DNA of 64,000 nucleotides, taken from positions 407,477 through 471,476 of the forward strand of contig NZ_VIAR01000001.1 in assembly GCF_006546625.1 (NCBI RefSeq), given 5' to 3'. The translations under genes and the position numbers were made by a program. This DNA comes from Haloflavibacter putidus. GTDB lineage: Bacteria; Bacteroidota; Bacteroidia; Flavobacteriales; Flavobacteriaceae. The notes beneath the pieces are model-generated. The model was not told the DNA's origin. It ran no database searches and saw nothing but the letters and a program-made list of their open reading frames with translations. Positions 8,909 through 18,650 of this stretch are shown in pieces (position 1 is the stretch's first letter; the number at the start of each line of letters is the position of its first letter).

Positions 8909-9667
8909 ATGAATGTAAAAGAATATATTCCCTTAATCATAGACGCGGCTAGAGATGCCGGCATTAAAATTTTAGAAGTCTACAATTCTGACGATTTTGG
9001 GGTAGAAATCAAGAAAGATGACAGTCCGCTTACTATTGCAGACAAAAAAGCAAACGATGCAATTGTCGAAAAGTTGAAGCAAACAGATTTTCCTATCCTT
9101 TCGGAGGAAGGAGCAAAAATTCCGTACAGCGAGCGTAAAGATTGGGAATATTTCTGGATGGTAGATCCGTTAGACGGCACCAAAGAATTTGTAAAACAAA
9201 ACGGTGAGTTTACCGTAAATATTGCTTTAATACATAAAAACGCACCAATTTTGGGCGTGGTTTACGCTCCGGTTTTAGATAAACTTTACTTTGGCGGAAA
9301 AGAAATAGGCGCATTTATGGACGAAAATATGGATCCGCAGCACAAATTAGAACTCATTAAAAACGAAACCGGTAATATACGTATTGTAGCTTCGCGTTCG
9401 CATTTAAACGATGAAACCAAAAAATACATAGAGCAATTTGACAACGCCGAAACCGTTTCTATGGGTAGTAGTTTAAAATTTATGCTTATTGCAGATAGCG
9501 AAGCAGATATCTATCCGCGTTTTGCTCCAACAATGGAGTGGGATACGGCGGCAGCACACGCTATTTTAAAAGGTTTAAATCTGGAAGTTATCAATATGGA
9601 AGACGAGAAACCTTTGCGTTACAACAAAGAGAATTTACTCAATCCAAATTTTTTGGTGAAACGATGA
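8909..9667 (+). CDS. cysQ: 3'(2'),5'-bisphosphate nucleotidase
   Basis: CysQ dephosphorylates PAP, the inhibitory product left after sulfotransferases use PAPS. The ATG at 8909 starts MNVKEYIPLIIDAARDAG, the usual N-terminus. An in-frame ATG at 8876 would add an atypical 11-residue leader, so I prefer the later start (252 residues). The inositol-monophosphatase metal-site motifs are LSEEG, DPLDGTKEF near residue 88 and EWDTAAAHAIL near 213. Its place after cysN and ahead of a sulfotransferase fits PAP recycling during polysaccharide sulfation. Confidence 0.94.
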   Translation: MNVKEYIPLIIDAARDAGIKILEVYNSDDFGVEIKKDDSPLTIADKKANDAIVEKLKQTDFPILSEEGAKIPYSERKDWEYFWMVDPLDGTKEFVKQNGEFTVNIALIHKNAPILGVVYAPVLDKLYFGGKEIGAFMDENMDPQHKLELIKNETGNIRIVASRSHLNDETKKYIEQFDNAETVSMGSSLKFMLIADSEADIYPRFAPTMEWDTAAAHAILKGLNLEVINMEDEKPLRYNKENLLNPNFLVKR

Positions 9668-9668
9668 A

Positions 9669-10982
9669 ATGAAAAAACGGCTTCAAAAACTTTTACAAGA
9701 TAATGACCAAAAAGAAATCCTTACCAAAGGATTTTCTTTTTTGGGCTTTAGACTGGGCGGTACGTTAATAGGTTATCTCTTTACACTTTTTATCACAAAA
9801 AAATTTGGCGCAGACATTTATGGAATTATCGCGCTGGGTTTTTCTATGTTTTTAATTCTAAGTGTAATAGGAAGGCTTGGTCTGGATATTAATCTGGTGC
9901 GGTTTTTTTCAGATGAGCGTAACGACTCCGAAACCGGTATTTTTTACAAATCGGTTTTAAAATCTTTTTTTGTAAGCACTATTTTGGCCGGTCTGCTTTA
10001 TCTTTTTAGAGAGCCAATTGTTATGCAGGTGTTTCGGGAGCCAAAACCGGAATTATTACCTTATTTACCGTGGATTTTAGCTGCAATCCCCTTTTGGTCG
10101 CTAACTTTGGTAAGCTCCAGCTATTTTAGGGCAAAAAAACAAAACCACATTTTTGCTTTTTTCGATAATCCTAGTCGGTTTTTGTTTGGTTTACTGTTAT
10201 TGGTTATTTTTTACACCTTCAGTAAAAATCCAATTATTATCGTGCAAGCGCATTTTTATGCCATTTTAATAACCAGTTTACTAAGTTTGGGGATGGTAAT
10301 TGCCAAGATTAATACCCTTAGTTTTAAGACTAAAAACAATTCCTGGTATTTTTTAAAAGACTCGCTTCCCATGATGCTTTCGTCGTCTATTCTGGTTTTA
10401 TTGGGCTGGATGGACACCTTTGTAATGGGTATTTATGAAGAAAGTAACGATGTAGGTATTTACAATATAAGTTTAAAAGTGGCGACGCTTACCACCTTTA
10501 CGCTACAGGCCATCAACTCTATTTTGGCGCCAAAAATTGCAAAAAGTTATGCCGCAAACGAAGAAGACGTGTATAAAAAACTAATACAGTTTTCTACCAA
10601 ACTCAATTTCCTGATTACGGTTGCAGTTTTGGCGGTTATTTTGGTTTTTCACGATTTTCTACTGGGTATTTTTGGCGAAGAATTTAAAGCCGGTTATATA
10701 ATTCTGTTTATATTTTGCGCCGGCCAGTTGGTCAACTCGCTCTCCGGCTCTGTTGGCGTTATTATGCAAATGATTGGCAAACAAAAGGTTTATCAAAACT
10801 TTGTACTTGCCGCGCTGTTTATCAACCTTTTGCTTACTTTTGTGCTTACGCCATTATATGGCGGTATTGGTGCCGCAATCGCAACAGTATGCAGTATGGT
10901 TTTTTGGAATGTGGGTTGTGCACTTTACCTAAAAATAAAATTGAACATTACCTCTTTTTATAATCCTTTTTTGGGAAGGTAA
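9669..10982 (+). CDS. Polysaccharide flippase (Wzx/MATE-like)
   Basis: The 437-residue protein has 12 or more predicted membrane helices and begins with the KGFSFLGFRLGGTLIGYLFT segment typical of polysaccharide_synt/Wzx exporters. It has a central charged loop and a second half with SLPMMLSSSILVLLGWMDTF. Such proteins flip undecaprenyl-linked repeat units across the inner membrane. It starts one base after the cysQ stop and is followed by the sulfotransferase. A second flippase-type gene lies at 50475. Which one serves this locus is inferred from position only. Confidence 0.9.
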   Translation: MKKRLQKLLQDNDQKEILTKGFSFLGFRLGGTLIGYLFTLFITKKFGADIYGIIALGFSMFLILSVIGRLGLDINLVRFFSDERNDSETGIFYKSVLKSFFVSTILAGLLYLFREPIVMQVFREPKPELLPYLPWILAAIPFWSLTLVSSSYFRAKKQNHIFAFFDNPSRFLFGLLLLVIFYTFSKNPIIIVQAHFYAILITSLLSLGMVIAKINTLSFKTKNNSWYFLKDSLPMMLSSSILVLLGWMDTFVMGIYEESNDVGIYNISLKVATLTTFTLQAINSILAPKIAKSYAANEEDVYKKLIQFSTKLNFLITVAVLAVILVFHDFLLGIFGEEFKAGYIILFIFCAGQLVNSLSGSVGVIMQMIGKQKVYQNFVLAALFINLLLTFVLTPLYGGIGAAIATVCSMVFWNVGCALYLKIKLNITSFYNPFLGR

Positions 10983-10994
10983 AATCGTTTTTAA

Positions 10995-11936
10995 ATGGAT
11001 TGGTTAGAAAAAATAAAAAATAGTATTCCGGCGGGAGCGATTTCTTTTTTGGTTAAATCAAATCTAAGTTGGCGGTTTTTAACCAAAAGAAGGAAAATAA
11101 ATACCATTCATGATTTTAAAGAACCATTTTTTATAATTGGTTTTGGTCGTTCTGGAAATACTTTATTGCGTTCTATGTTGGTGGCAGGTGATGAGGTGGT
11201 TATTCCACCAGAATCTTATGTCCTACCGCGTCTAATTAAACTATACAAAACCTATGATTTTTTACCGTGGAATGAATTATCATCTTTATTAATTGGTGAA
11301 TTTGAAGCCTATAAAGAATTTTACACCTGGGAAACTGACTTATCTTCTTTAAAGAAAGAAATTAGAACACTGCCTAAAGAAAAACAAACGCTGTCTAATT
11401 TAATTAACGAAATATACGCAACATATAGTTTGCAGAAATATGGAAAAATTATGTATTGGGGCGATAAAACTCCAGTAAATACACGCTTCATAGATAAGGT
11501 TTATGAAATTTATCCTAAAGCGAAATATATTTATATGAAGCGTGACCCAAAAGATGCTATAGCTTCTGCAGTAAAAAATCAGATTTTTCCAGATATCCAA
11601 ACAGCAGCAAAAATTTTTTTAATTTATTATCGTAAGACTGCTTGGCTTAAAAAGAAATTACCAGAAGATCAATTTCTTGAAGTAGAATATGAGTCTTTAG
11701 TGTCTAATACAGAAGAGGTTTTACAAAATGTATCCAAGTTTTTAGACATTAATTATAAATCCACAATGTTAAATTTTTGGAAGAACGCAGATAATTTGGG
11801 AGATACGAAAGTGCATACTCATCACAAAAATATAAGTAAACCTATAAATGCTAATAGTATTGGTAAATGGCGAAAGACATTAAGTGCAAAAGAAGCCAAA
11901 GAAATAGACGCTATTTTGGCACATATACGTGAATAA
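10995..11936 (+). CDS. PAPS-dependent sulfotransferase family protein
   Basis: The 313-residue protein has the 5'-phosphosulfate-binding loop GFGRSGNTLLRSML near residue 50 and the 3'-phosphate motif KRDPKDAIAS near residue 183, both hallmarks of PAPS-using sulfotransferases. No signal peptide is apparent, so it would act in the cytoplasm on sugar-lipid or nucleotide-sugar intermediates. It follows cysC, cysD, cysN, cysQ and the flippase, which together supply PAPS and remove PAP. The acceptor is probably a sugar of the polymer made here, though another substrate cannot be excluded. Confidence 0.88.
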   Translation: MDWLEKIKNSIPAGAISFLVKSNLSWRFLTKRRKINTIHDFKEPFFIIGFGRSGNTLLRSMLVAGDEVVIPPESYVLPRLIKLYKTYDFLPWNELSSLLIGEFEAYKEFYTWETDLSSLKKEIRTLPKEKQTLSNLINEIYATYSLQKYGKIMYWGDKTPVNTRFIDKVYEIYPKAKYIYMKRDPKDAIASAVKNQIFPDIQTAAKIFLIYYRKTAWLKKKLPEDQFLEVEYESLVSNTEEVLQNVSKFLDINYKSTMLNFWKNADNLGDTKVHTHHKNISKPINANSIGKWRKTLSAKEAKEIDAILAHIRE

Positions 11937-11970
11937 TTGTATTTTGAAGCCGTTACATAGAAGAAAAATT

Positions 11971-11978
11971 TAACTTTG
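11971..11978 (+). promoter_or_regulatory. Candidate -7 box (TAACTTTG)
   Basis: A match to the Bacteroidota -7 consensus TAnnTTTG lies 26 bases before the asparagine-synthase-like gene. No well-spaced -33 TTG is seen. Confidence 0.4.
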
Positions 11979-12003
11979 TTTAATACATTCTAAATTATTT
12001 AAG

Positions 12004-13731
12004 ATGGCTGGCATTTATGGAGTGCTATTAAAAAATAATCACCAAAAAGATATTTGTAATAACTTCTATAACAGTAAATTTAAAAATACGGTTCAAGAAG
12101 AAATTACTTATAAAGATTTCCGTTTTGGCAGGTCTGTTTTAAATAAATTTCAACAAGATAGGTTCTTTTATGAAAATGAAAATTATCTTATTTGCTTTGA
12201 AGGGATTAATTATTCTTCAACAAAAACTCCCAAAGAAATAATAGCAGCTTATGAAGAAAGGGGAGATTTTTTTATAGAAAAAGTCAAAGGTAATTTCTCA
12301 TGTTTTCTTTACGACAAACGACAGCAGAGCTTAAAAGTTTATACAGATCCCTTGGCATCAAAGAGTATTTATTATTTTTATGATAAAAAACACGGTTTTG
12401 CTTTTGCTTCCGAAATGCATGTGCTTTCAAAATTACTTAGGGAACATAAAATCCCTATAACCTATGATTACGATGGAATTTACTCCTTAGCATTATATGG
12501 GCAGATGTTTAAGGAATATACTTTGGTGAGAGAAATAAAACGATTGTCTTATGGCAGCGTATTAAATTATTTTATAGATGATAAGATTTTAGAAAAACAT
12601 CAATATTATAAGTTTAAGAAAAAGCAAGTTTCTTTATCTAAGAAAGAGATAATCAATCAAATTGATGATTTAATGCTGAGTGCTGTAAAGCGAGAGTGGG
12701 ATAAAGATGAAGAATATGCTTACACAAATAAGATAGCCTTAATTAGTGGTGGTATGGATTCTCGCGTAAATGCTTTATTGGCAGACAAGCTTAACTACCA
12801 ATCTATAACAGGTTACACCTTTGGGAATCCAAATTCTAGTGATGTGAAAATTGCTTCAGATATTTCCAAAAATCATTTTCAAATTCATTTACAGACTCAT
12901 TTGTATAATGGAAAGTTTTTTACCCAAAATATTTTAGAAAATTATATTAAATCTAATGATGGTTTGGTTCACTTTACACCAAGTTCTATCATATATAATG
13001 TTTATAAAAACATAAATTTTAGCGGTTACGGTCAGATTCATTCAGGACAAATAGGAGATGCTTTGTTTGGTTCTTTGCTTAAACCTAATTTTAGCTTTAA
13101 ACAAAATAAAGATAAGATAGGTTTAACAGGATTTATAAAACATCTTGATATGATAAAGAAAATCAAAGCAATAGATGATATTTTGGAAGAATTTGAACTA
13201 TCAGATTATGAATTGTTTGCCTATCAAGAAAGGGTTGTAAATGGAGCTCTAACTGGAGATAAACAAATTAATAATTTTATAGATCATAGCTCTCCTTTTT
13301 TTGATACAGCTTTAATTAATTTTATGCTCTCAGTACCCAATAAATTTAAAATTAATCAACAAATTTACTTCGATTGGTTAAAAGATAAACACCCGGAAAT
13401 TTTAAATTATAAATGGGAAAAAATTGGATTGAAACCCAACACTAATTTTAAAATTAATTATGGGCGCTATATAAAAAAATACGTAAATGGAGGCAAAAAA
13501 TACTTTGGTTTAAAGTATGATAGCATGAACCCTATTGCTAACTGGCTTCAAAATGATAAATACATTTTACAGGAATTTGATAAATTATTCAAAGAAAATC
13601 TACCATTAATTAACAACGCTGAATTAAAACAAGATTTAGAAAAAATATATAGTGAAGATATTTTTGAATACCGAAATAGATTTGCGGTATTAACCGTAGT
13701 TTTAGCTATAAAACTTCATTTTGAAAGTTAA
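12004..13731 (+). CDS. Asparagine-synthase-like protein lacking the N-terminal cysteine
   Basis: The 575-residue protein has an N-terminal class-II glutamine amidotransferase-like domain (about 1-190) and a C-terminal ATP-pyrophosphatase domain with the PP-loop LISGGMDSR near residue 250. The start is MAGIYG where active family members have MCGI, so the cysteine that hydrolyses glutamine is replaced by alanine. It may therefore use free ammonia or catalyse a different ATP-driven condensation. Related proteins in polysaccharide loci are proposed to amidate sugar carboxylates; glucuronate made by the nearby ugd would be a possible target, but this is inference. It overlaps the next gene. Confidence 0.88.
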   Translation: MAGIYGVLLKNNHQKDICNNFYNSKFKNTVQEEITYKDFRFGRSVLNKFQQDRFFYENENYLICFEGINYSSTKTPKEIIAAYEERGDFFIEKVKGNFSCFLYDKRQQSLKVYTDPLASKSIYYFYDKKHGFAFASEMHVLSKLLREHKIPITYDYDGIYSLALYGQMFKEYTLVREIKRLSYGSVLNYFIDDKILEKHQYYKFKKKQVSLSKKEIINQIDDLMLSAVKREWDKDEEYAYTNKIALISGGMDSRVNALLADKLNYQSITGYTFGNPNSSDVKIASDISKNHFQIHLQTHLYNGKFFTQNILENYIKSNDGLVHFTPSSIIYNVYKNINFSGYGQIHSGQIGDALFGSLLKPNFSFKQNKDKIGLTGFIKHLDMIKKIKAIDDILEEFELSDYELFAYQERVVNGALTGDKQINNFIDHSSPFFDTALINFMLSVPNKFKINQQIYFDWLKDKHPEILNYKWEKIGLKPNTNFKINYGRYIKKYVNGGKKYFGLKYDSMNPIANWLQNDKYILQEFDKLFKENLPLINNAELKQDLEKIYSEDIFEYRNRFAVLTVVLAIKLHFES

Positions 13732-14989
13732 GGTGAAATTACTAAAATTAAAATATAAAAGTTCTTATTTCTTTCTATTACTAGTAAGCATCATCGCCTT
13801 ATCGCTCAACTTTTTCGGCGAAATTTTGAACGGGATGTTTCAGTTGGGAGTAACCGATGAGTTAGCAATATTATTGGTTTACGGAATGGGTTTTTTGGTT
13901 TTATTGCTCAAACACAAACTAAAAATTTATCAACCGGAATTTATTATTATTTTTAGTGTTCTTAGTTTTATCTACTTACTCTTCTATTACGAAAATTTTA
14001 TAAGCTTCTTCTACGAATATTACAAGTTAATGGTGTTTATGTGTTTTATACCATTTTTAAATAATTTTAGAATAGAAAGCATTTCTTCACTATTACTGTC
14101 CTTGCGTCGATATTTTATTTTTGTTCTTGGGTTTAATTTTATTTTTATAATCCTTCAGATTTATACCGATAATCAAATTTTAGCAGCCATTGGTTATAGC
14201 GAATTGCGCGTAAGTGGTTGGACAAAAATTGGGCGGTTTACCGGCTTATTTGATGTGGGTACTTTGGGAGCCACGGCCTTGATTATGCTTTTATTAAACG
14301 AAATGCCGGGAAAAAAAAATAAGGCTTATTATATTTTATTGGTTTTAGGGATATTGTCAATACTTTTTTCTAGCTCCAAAACCAGTTACATCATTTTTAT
14401 TGTTTGGATATTAATACTCTACCGTCGTTATCTTTTAAAGCATTTTATAAAAATAGCTATTGCAATTGCTAGCTTTATAGCTATTGCAATATATTATACT
14501 TATGATGCTATTATTTCTAAAATAGAGCAGTACACCTATTTTTTTAAAAGCATAGAGCATCCGTTCTTAATAAACCTTGGCGTAGTAGAAATGCGTGCTA
14601 TGTTTTGGGCACAAGCTATAAAGATATTTTTAAAACATCCGTTTGGTTTAGGTTTAGGTACTTTTGGCGATGCTTCTGCAAATTACAATCCAAATGCTTT
14701 TAAAATGTCGCCCAATTTATGGCCGGATAGAGTGGTGGTTTTGTCAGACTCGTCTCTTTCGCATTTATTGGCAGAGCAAGGTTTGGTTGCACTAATTTAT
14801 TTATTATTGGTGGTATATCCTTTAGCAAAGGCTAAAAAGCTTAAAACCTACGCATATATGCTATTGAGTTTTTATTTTATACAAATTCCGTTTACGATGG
14901 GGTTTTCGGCGGGTACTTGGCCGTTACTTTTTGCTTTGGCATATGCTATAATTTATTACGAAAAAAAGTTTGGTGATGTTTCAAGATAA
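13721..14989 (+). CDS. Wzy/O-antigen polymerase-like membrane protein (first of four)
   Basis: The 422-residue protein has about 11 hydrophobic segments and a larger loop containing DSSLSHLLAEQG near residue 350, a pattern seen in Wzy polymerases and WaaL ligases. It starts at a TTG overlapping the preceding gene by 11 bases; a GTG at 13733 is an alternative. It ends overlapping the SGNH-like gene. It is one of four such proteins in this locus, so polymerase, ligase and other roles cannot be assigned individually. Confidence 0.78.
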   Translation: MKVKVKLLKLKYKSSYFFLLLVSIIALSLNFFGEILNGMFQLGVTDELAILLVYGMGFLVLLLKHKLKIYQPEFIIIFSVLSFIYLLFYYENFISFFYEYYKLMVFMCFIPFLNNFRIESISSLLLSLRRYFIFVLGFNFIFIILQIYTDNQILAAIGYSELRVSGWTKIGRFTGLFDVGTLGATALIMLLLNEMPGKKNKAYYILLVLGILSILFSSSKTSYIIFIVWILILYRRYLLKHFIKIAIAIASFIAIAIYYTYDAIISKIEQYTYFFKSIEHPFLINLGVVEMRAMFWAQAIKIFLKHPFGLGLGTFGDASANYNPNAFKMSPNLWPDRVVVLSDSSLSHLLAEQGLVALIYLLLVVYPLAKAKKLKTYAYMLLSFYFIQIPFTMGFSAGTWPLLFALAYAIIYYEKKFGDVSR

Positions 14990-15914
14990 AAAATACATAT
15001 ACATTCTTGTATTTGCGATACTTATTCTGGCGAGCGGAATAGACTTTTTTATAGGTTTAAAAAAAGATAATTTTTTTAGGTTGAAGTTCGATTTAGATAA
15101 AACCGAGTTCTTTCAAACAGAAAAATTTCAACTCATTAATTTTGAATACAATTCTTTAAGCTTAAAAAGCGAAAAAAACACATTAGAACCAAATACTACT
15201 TACGCCTTAAATTTTGAAGCCGATGAAGAAGTATATTATTTTGCGTTTTCCGATAAGAAAGTAAACGAAGACGCTGTTGTACTTAACGGTTTGGTTTGGT
15301 ACTTTAATATGCCTTTAAATACAGAAAACAAAAAAGTTAATATAACCCAAGTTTCGCTTAAAGAAAAAAAAGAAGGCAAACTTAAAGTGGCTATGCTTAC
15401 AGAACAAATGGGCTGCTGTCTAATATTTGGTAAGAAGTTGCGCTATTTGTGGAACAAAAAAAATGATGAAGTAAACTTTATAGGGAATAAGAAAGACGTT
15501 TATAATTATAAATATTACGGCGCCAAAAATATAAAATCTAGCGGAATTGCGCGCCTTTCGCAAGAGGTAGCCCCGGCAGATGTTTACGTAATTTGGACGG
15601 GTAGAAATGAAATTGACACTAAAGATCTTGTAGCAAATATTAAAAATATCGTCACAAATTTAAAAATCCAAAATCCGCATGCTAAGATTATTTTAATGTA
15701 TCCCGCGCCAAGTCCTGTAAAAAAAATAGACAAAAATATTGGCAGGAACGTAGAAGCACTTGAAAATAAGGACTTTGATGGCATAACAAGCATAAACGTT
15801 TATGAAAAAATAAAAGAAAAGAAAAACTGGAAATCAGAGTATTTTAAATACGATTACGCTTTATCGGAAAAAGCTTATAAATTTATCGTAAAATGTTTGG
15901 AAGATGCAATTTAA
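14976..15914 (+). CDS. Membrane-anchored degenerate SGNH-like protein
   Basis: A 312-residue protein with one N-terminal membrane helix (about 6-25) and a periplasmic body. The second half has an SGNH-hydrolase layout: a hydrophobic strand VAMLTEQMGC where a GDS block would be, YYGAKNIKSSGIARL, then VYVIWTGRNE, which resembles the block-III G-x-N-D/E motif, and a late YDYALSEKAY where D-x-x-H is expected. The nucleophilic serine and the histidine are not apparent. I chose ATG 14976 over in-frame TTG 14970 and GTG 14973. It overlaps both neighbours. It may bind or modify the polymer; no activity is shown. Confidence 0.6.
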   Translation: MFQDKKYIYILVFAILILASGIDFFIGLKKDNFFRLKFDLDKTEFFQTEKFQLINFEYNSLSLKSEKNTLEPNTTYALNFEADEEVYYFAFSDKKVNEDAVVLNGLVWYFNMPLNTENKKVNITQVSLKEKKEGKLKVAMLTEQMGCCLIFGKKLRYLWNKKNDEVNFIGNKKDVYNYKYYGAKNIKSSGIARLSQEVAPADVYVIWTGRNEIDTKDLVANIKNIVTNLKIQNPHAKIILMYPAPSPVKKIDKNIGRNVEALENKDFDGITSINVYEKIKEKKNWKSEYFKYDYALSEKAYKFIVKCLEDAI

Positions 15915-17097
15915 TTCAGCCTTATTCAACCAGTTATCCATTTTCTTGCTGAACTTAATTTTCATCAGCTTAGCATTTCCTTCGCCGCCCATTACCACTA
16001 TTGCCATAATTCTTTTTTTGCTTTTGGGTTTAAAAAATATTAAAACGCAAAAATGGAGCTTCTATTCTAAGGTTTTTATCGGTCTTAGTTCTATTTACTT
16101 TTTAAGTAGTTTGCTAAGTCATATCTTGTATGATGAGGTTTTATGGATTAACCAATTTACTAAAAACTTTTATTTTTTATTACTTCCTATAGGTTTTTTG
16201 CTCCACGCAGATAGCATCAATAAAAAGGTTAAAAAAGACACCTTAAAACTATTTGCAATAAGTGTCTTGGTATTCAGTTTTTTGGGTTTATTAAAAATAA
16301 TTTATTTGCACCAGCTGCAATTGGTCAATAAAATATTTTACGAATCCTATGCGCAAGCTTTAAAAATTCATTCTACCTATTATTCGCTTTTAGTAGTTAT
16401 AGCTTTTACTTATTATATTAATAGGTTTTTAAGCTATACGCGAAAGAATAAAAAAATACTTTATTTTTCTGCCACCATATATTTATTAGCTATTGCTTTT
16501 TTACTTTCTGCCAGAATTGGTCTTATAACAATTCTAATTATAAGTGTATTTAGCTTCTTTAAGCAGAGAAAAAATATTGGTAAAAAAACCTTGATTTTGT
16601 TTGGGTTAGTGTTTCTGGGAATAAGTGCTATTTTTTTTACCGGCGGTTATGCTGCAAAAAGAATTAGCAATACCGTTTTTAAAAACGAAGCAGGAAAATC
16701 AGACTCCGAAAATAGGTTGGTGCTTTGGCAAAATGTTATTTGTGCGTATAAAAAAGGACCATCCAATTTATTAGGGGGCGGCTTAGAAAAAAGTCAATCC
16801 AGATTGAACCAATGTTATAAAGAAAGTGGTTTTTTTGGTTATGAAAATAAATACAATGCACATAATCAATATTTACAAAATTTAATGGAAAATGGTGTAA
16901 TAGGTTTGTTAATCATCTTTTCTATATTAGCATCTGTTCTTTACTTTAGTTTTAAACATGATTTAATATACTTACAATATATTAGTTTTATATTCATCTT
17001 ATTCTTTGTTACAGAATCTGTTTTAGAACGCCAATTAGGTATTACCACCTTTCTCGCATTTGTCTCTTTGTTTATAGCTGCCAAAAATGAAAATTAA
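15904..17097 (+). CDS. O-antigen ligase/polymerase family protein (second of four)
   Basis: The 397-residue polytopic protein has about 11 hydrophobic helices and the Wzy_C/WaaL-type loop segment YNAHNQYLQNLMENGVIGLL near residue 320, where the histidine-containing motif is characteristic. It overlaps the SGNH-like gene by 11 bases and the GT4 gene by 11 bases, so it is translationally coupled to both. A ligase or polymerase role for surface glycan is likely, but the two functions cannot be told apart from sequence. Confidence 0.85.
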   Translation: MQFNSALFNQLSIFLLNLIFISLAFPSPPITTIAIILFLLLGLKNIKTQKWSFYSKVFIGLSSIYFLSSLLSHILYDEVLWINQFTKNFYFLLLPIGFLLHADSINKKVKKDTLKLFAISVLVFSFLGLLKIIYLHQLQLVNKIFYESYAQALKIHSTYYSLLVVIAFTYYINRFLSYTRKNKKILYFSATIYLLAIAFLLSARIGLITILIISVFSFFKQRKNIGKKTLILFGLVFLGISAIFFTGGYAAKRISNTVFKNEAGKSDSENRLVLWQNVICAYKKGPSNLLGGGLEKSQSRLNQCYKESGFFGYENKYNAHNQYLQNLMENGVIGLLIIFSILASVLYFSFKHDLIYLQYISFIFILFFVTESVLERQLGITTFLAFVSLFIAAKNEN

Positions 17098-18151
17098 ACT
17101 GCTTTCCAATATGTATCCTTCTAAACAAGACCCACTTTTTGGGATTTTTGTAAAGAAAACTGTCTTGGCTTTAGAGGAAAACGGAGCAGTTTTTACCCAA
17201 AAAATTGTAATAAAAGGGAAGCGTTCTTCTTCACTCCAAAAGTTAATTACCTATATCCAATATTATATAAAAGCTGTATTCGGGGTTTTTTACAATCGGC
17301 ATGAGATGCTTTATGTGCATTTTCTCACCCATAATTTACCATTAATTTATTGGTACAGTTTGTTTCAAAATAAACCTATTATAATCAATTTGCACGGCTC
17401 AGATATTAGTACCGTACAACCAAATACAAGCTTAGATAAACTACAGGAAAAGGCTTTACAAAAAGCAAATGCTGTGGTCGTGCCATCGCTGTATTTTAAA
17501 ACAGTGGTGCAAAAGCGTTACCCCAATATAGACCTTTCTTTTTATATTTACCCTTCCGGGGGAATTGACACGGCTGTATTTAAACCCGAAATCAGTAAAC
17601 GAAAAGAACTAAACATTGCTTTTGTTTCCAGAATAGACAAAGGAAAAGGATGGCGTGATTTTCTATCTATCTTTACCGCCTTGCAAGAAAATGGCATACA
17701 AGCAAGGGCAATTATGGCAGGAGACGGCGCCGAGAAAGAAATTTTGTTGGCTAGCTTGAAAAAACATCCTTATAAAGAACTAATTCAATATAAAGGTTTT
17801 CAATCCAAACAAGAATTAGCCGAAATTTATCAAACTTCAGAGCTGTTTATCTTTCCTACCCAATTACTGGAAAGTTTAGGTTTGGTTGGCTTGGAGGCTA
17901 TGGCCTGTAAAAATGTAATTTTTGCGCGCAATATTGGCGGCCCAACCGGATATGTTCAAAACGCTAAAAATGGCTTTTTATTTAAAACCGTAGAAGAGGC
18001 TGTGCAACAAATTAAAAATTACTTAGCTTTACCACAGGAATCCAAACAAGCCATGCAAAACAAAGCTTTAGCAACAGCCAAAGCTTATGATACCCAACAA
18101 GTAGCCGCTAATTTATATACCAATTTTAAAAAACTATGTTCCACAAGCTAA
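17087..18151 (+). CDS. Glycosyltransferase, GT4 family
   Basis: The 354-residue GT-B enzyme starts [20 protein letters not shown], a usual opening for GT4 proteins, with LHGSDIS near residue 105. The C-terminal nucleotide-sugar site includes the E-x7-E motif in [12 protein letters not shown] near 264-275, followed by GGPTGYV. It transfers a sugar to a growing lipid-linked unit on the cytoplasmic side. Donor and acceptor cannot be read from sequence. It overlaps the genes on both sides, as in a tight operon. Confidence 0.93.
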   Translation: MKIKLLSNMYPSKQDPLFGIFVKKTVLALEENGAVFTQKIVIKGKRSSSLQKLITYIQYYIKAVFGVFYNRHEMLYVHFLTHNLPLIYWYSLFQNKPIIINLHGSDISTVQPNTSLDKLQEKALQKANAVVVPSLYFKTVVQKRYPNIDLSFYIYPSGGIDTAVFKPEISKRKELNIAFVSRIDKGKGWRDFLSIFTALQENGIQARAIMAGDGAEKEILLASLKKHPYKELIQYKGFQSKQELAEIYQTSELFIFPTQLLESLGLVGLEAMACKNVIFARNIGGPTGYVQNAKNGFLFKTVEEAVQQIKNYLALPQESKQAMQNKALATAKAYDTQQVAANLYTNFKKLCSTS

Positions 18152-18648
18152 AACTCTTTTTGTATTACGCTTTTGTGCAGCATTTGCCGCATTCTAGGTT
18201 GGTAGGCTTTTCTAATACCGTTCGGGTTTGGTACGTGGCAAAAATTTTAGGCATTACAACATTCGATAAAAAAACCAAAATAGAGCATAAGGTTTATCTT
18301 TCTAATGCCAAACACACAAGAATTGGTCGCAATTGTCGTATAAACGAAAATGTTTTTATACAACAAGCCATTATAGAAGATGAGGTCCTAATTGCTCCCA
18401 ATGTGGCTATTTTAAGCGTGTCGCATAAGCACGATCGTACAGATATAAGTATTGTAAACCAAGGCGATACCCAACCCAATCCGCCAAGCATAAAAAAAGG
18501 CGCGTGGTTGGGAAGAAATGTAGTGGTTTTGCCCGGGGTAAGCATAGGAGAAGGAGCAATTGTGGCTGCCGGGGCTATTGTAAATAAAGATGTGGCGGCT
18601 TTTACAATTGTTGGTGGCGTGCCGGCTAAATTTATTAAGAAAAGATAG
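18136..18648 (+). CDS. Hexapeptide-repeat acyltransferase
   Basis: The 170-residue protein has imperfect hexapeptide repeats from about residue 50 onward, forming a left-handed beta helix. The end [12 protein letters not shown] is typical of CoA-dependent O-acetyltransferases of the LbetaH class. SVSHKHDRT supplies the probable catalytic histidine. It probably acetylates a sugar of the polymer. It overlaps the GT4 gene by 16 bases and ends 2 bases before the next membrane protein gene. Confidence 0.9.
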   Translation: MFHKLKLFLYYAFVQHLPHSRLVGFSNTVRVWYVAKILGITTFDKKTKIEHKVYLSNAKHTRIGRNCRINENVFIQQAIIEDEVLIAPNVAILSVSHKHDRTDISIVNQGDTQPNPPSIKKGAWLGRNVVVLPGVSIGEGAIVAAGAIVNKDVAAFTIVGGVPAKFIKKR

Positions 18649-18650
18649 AG

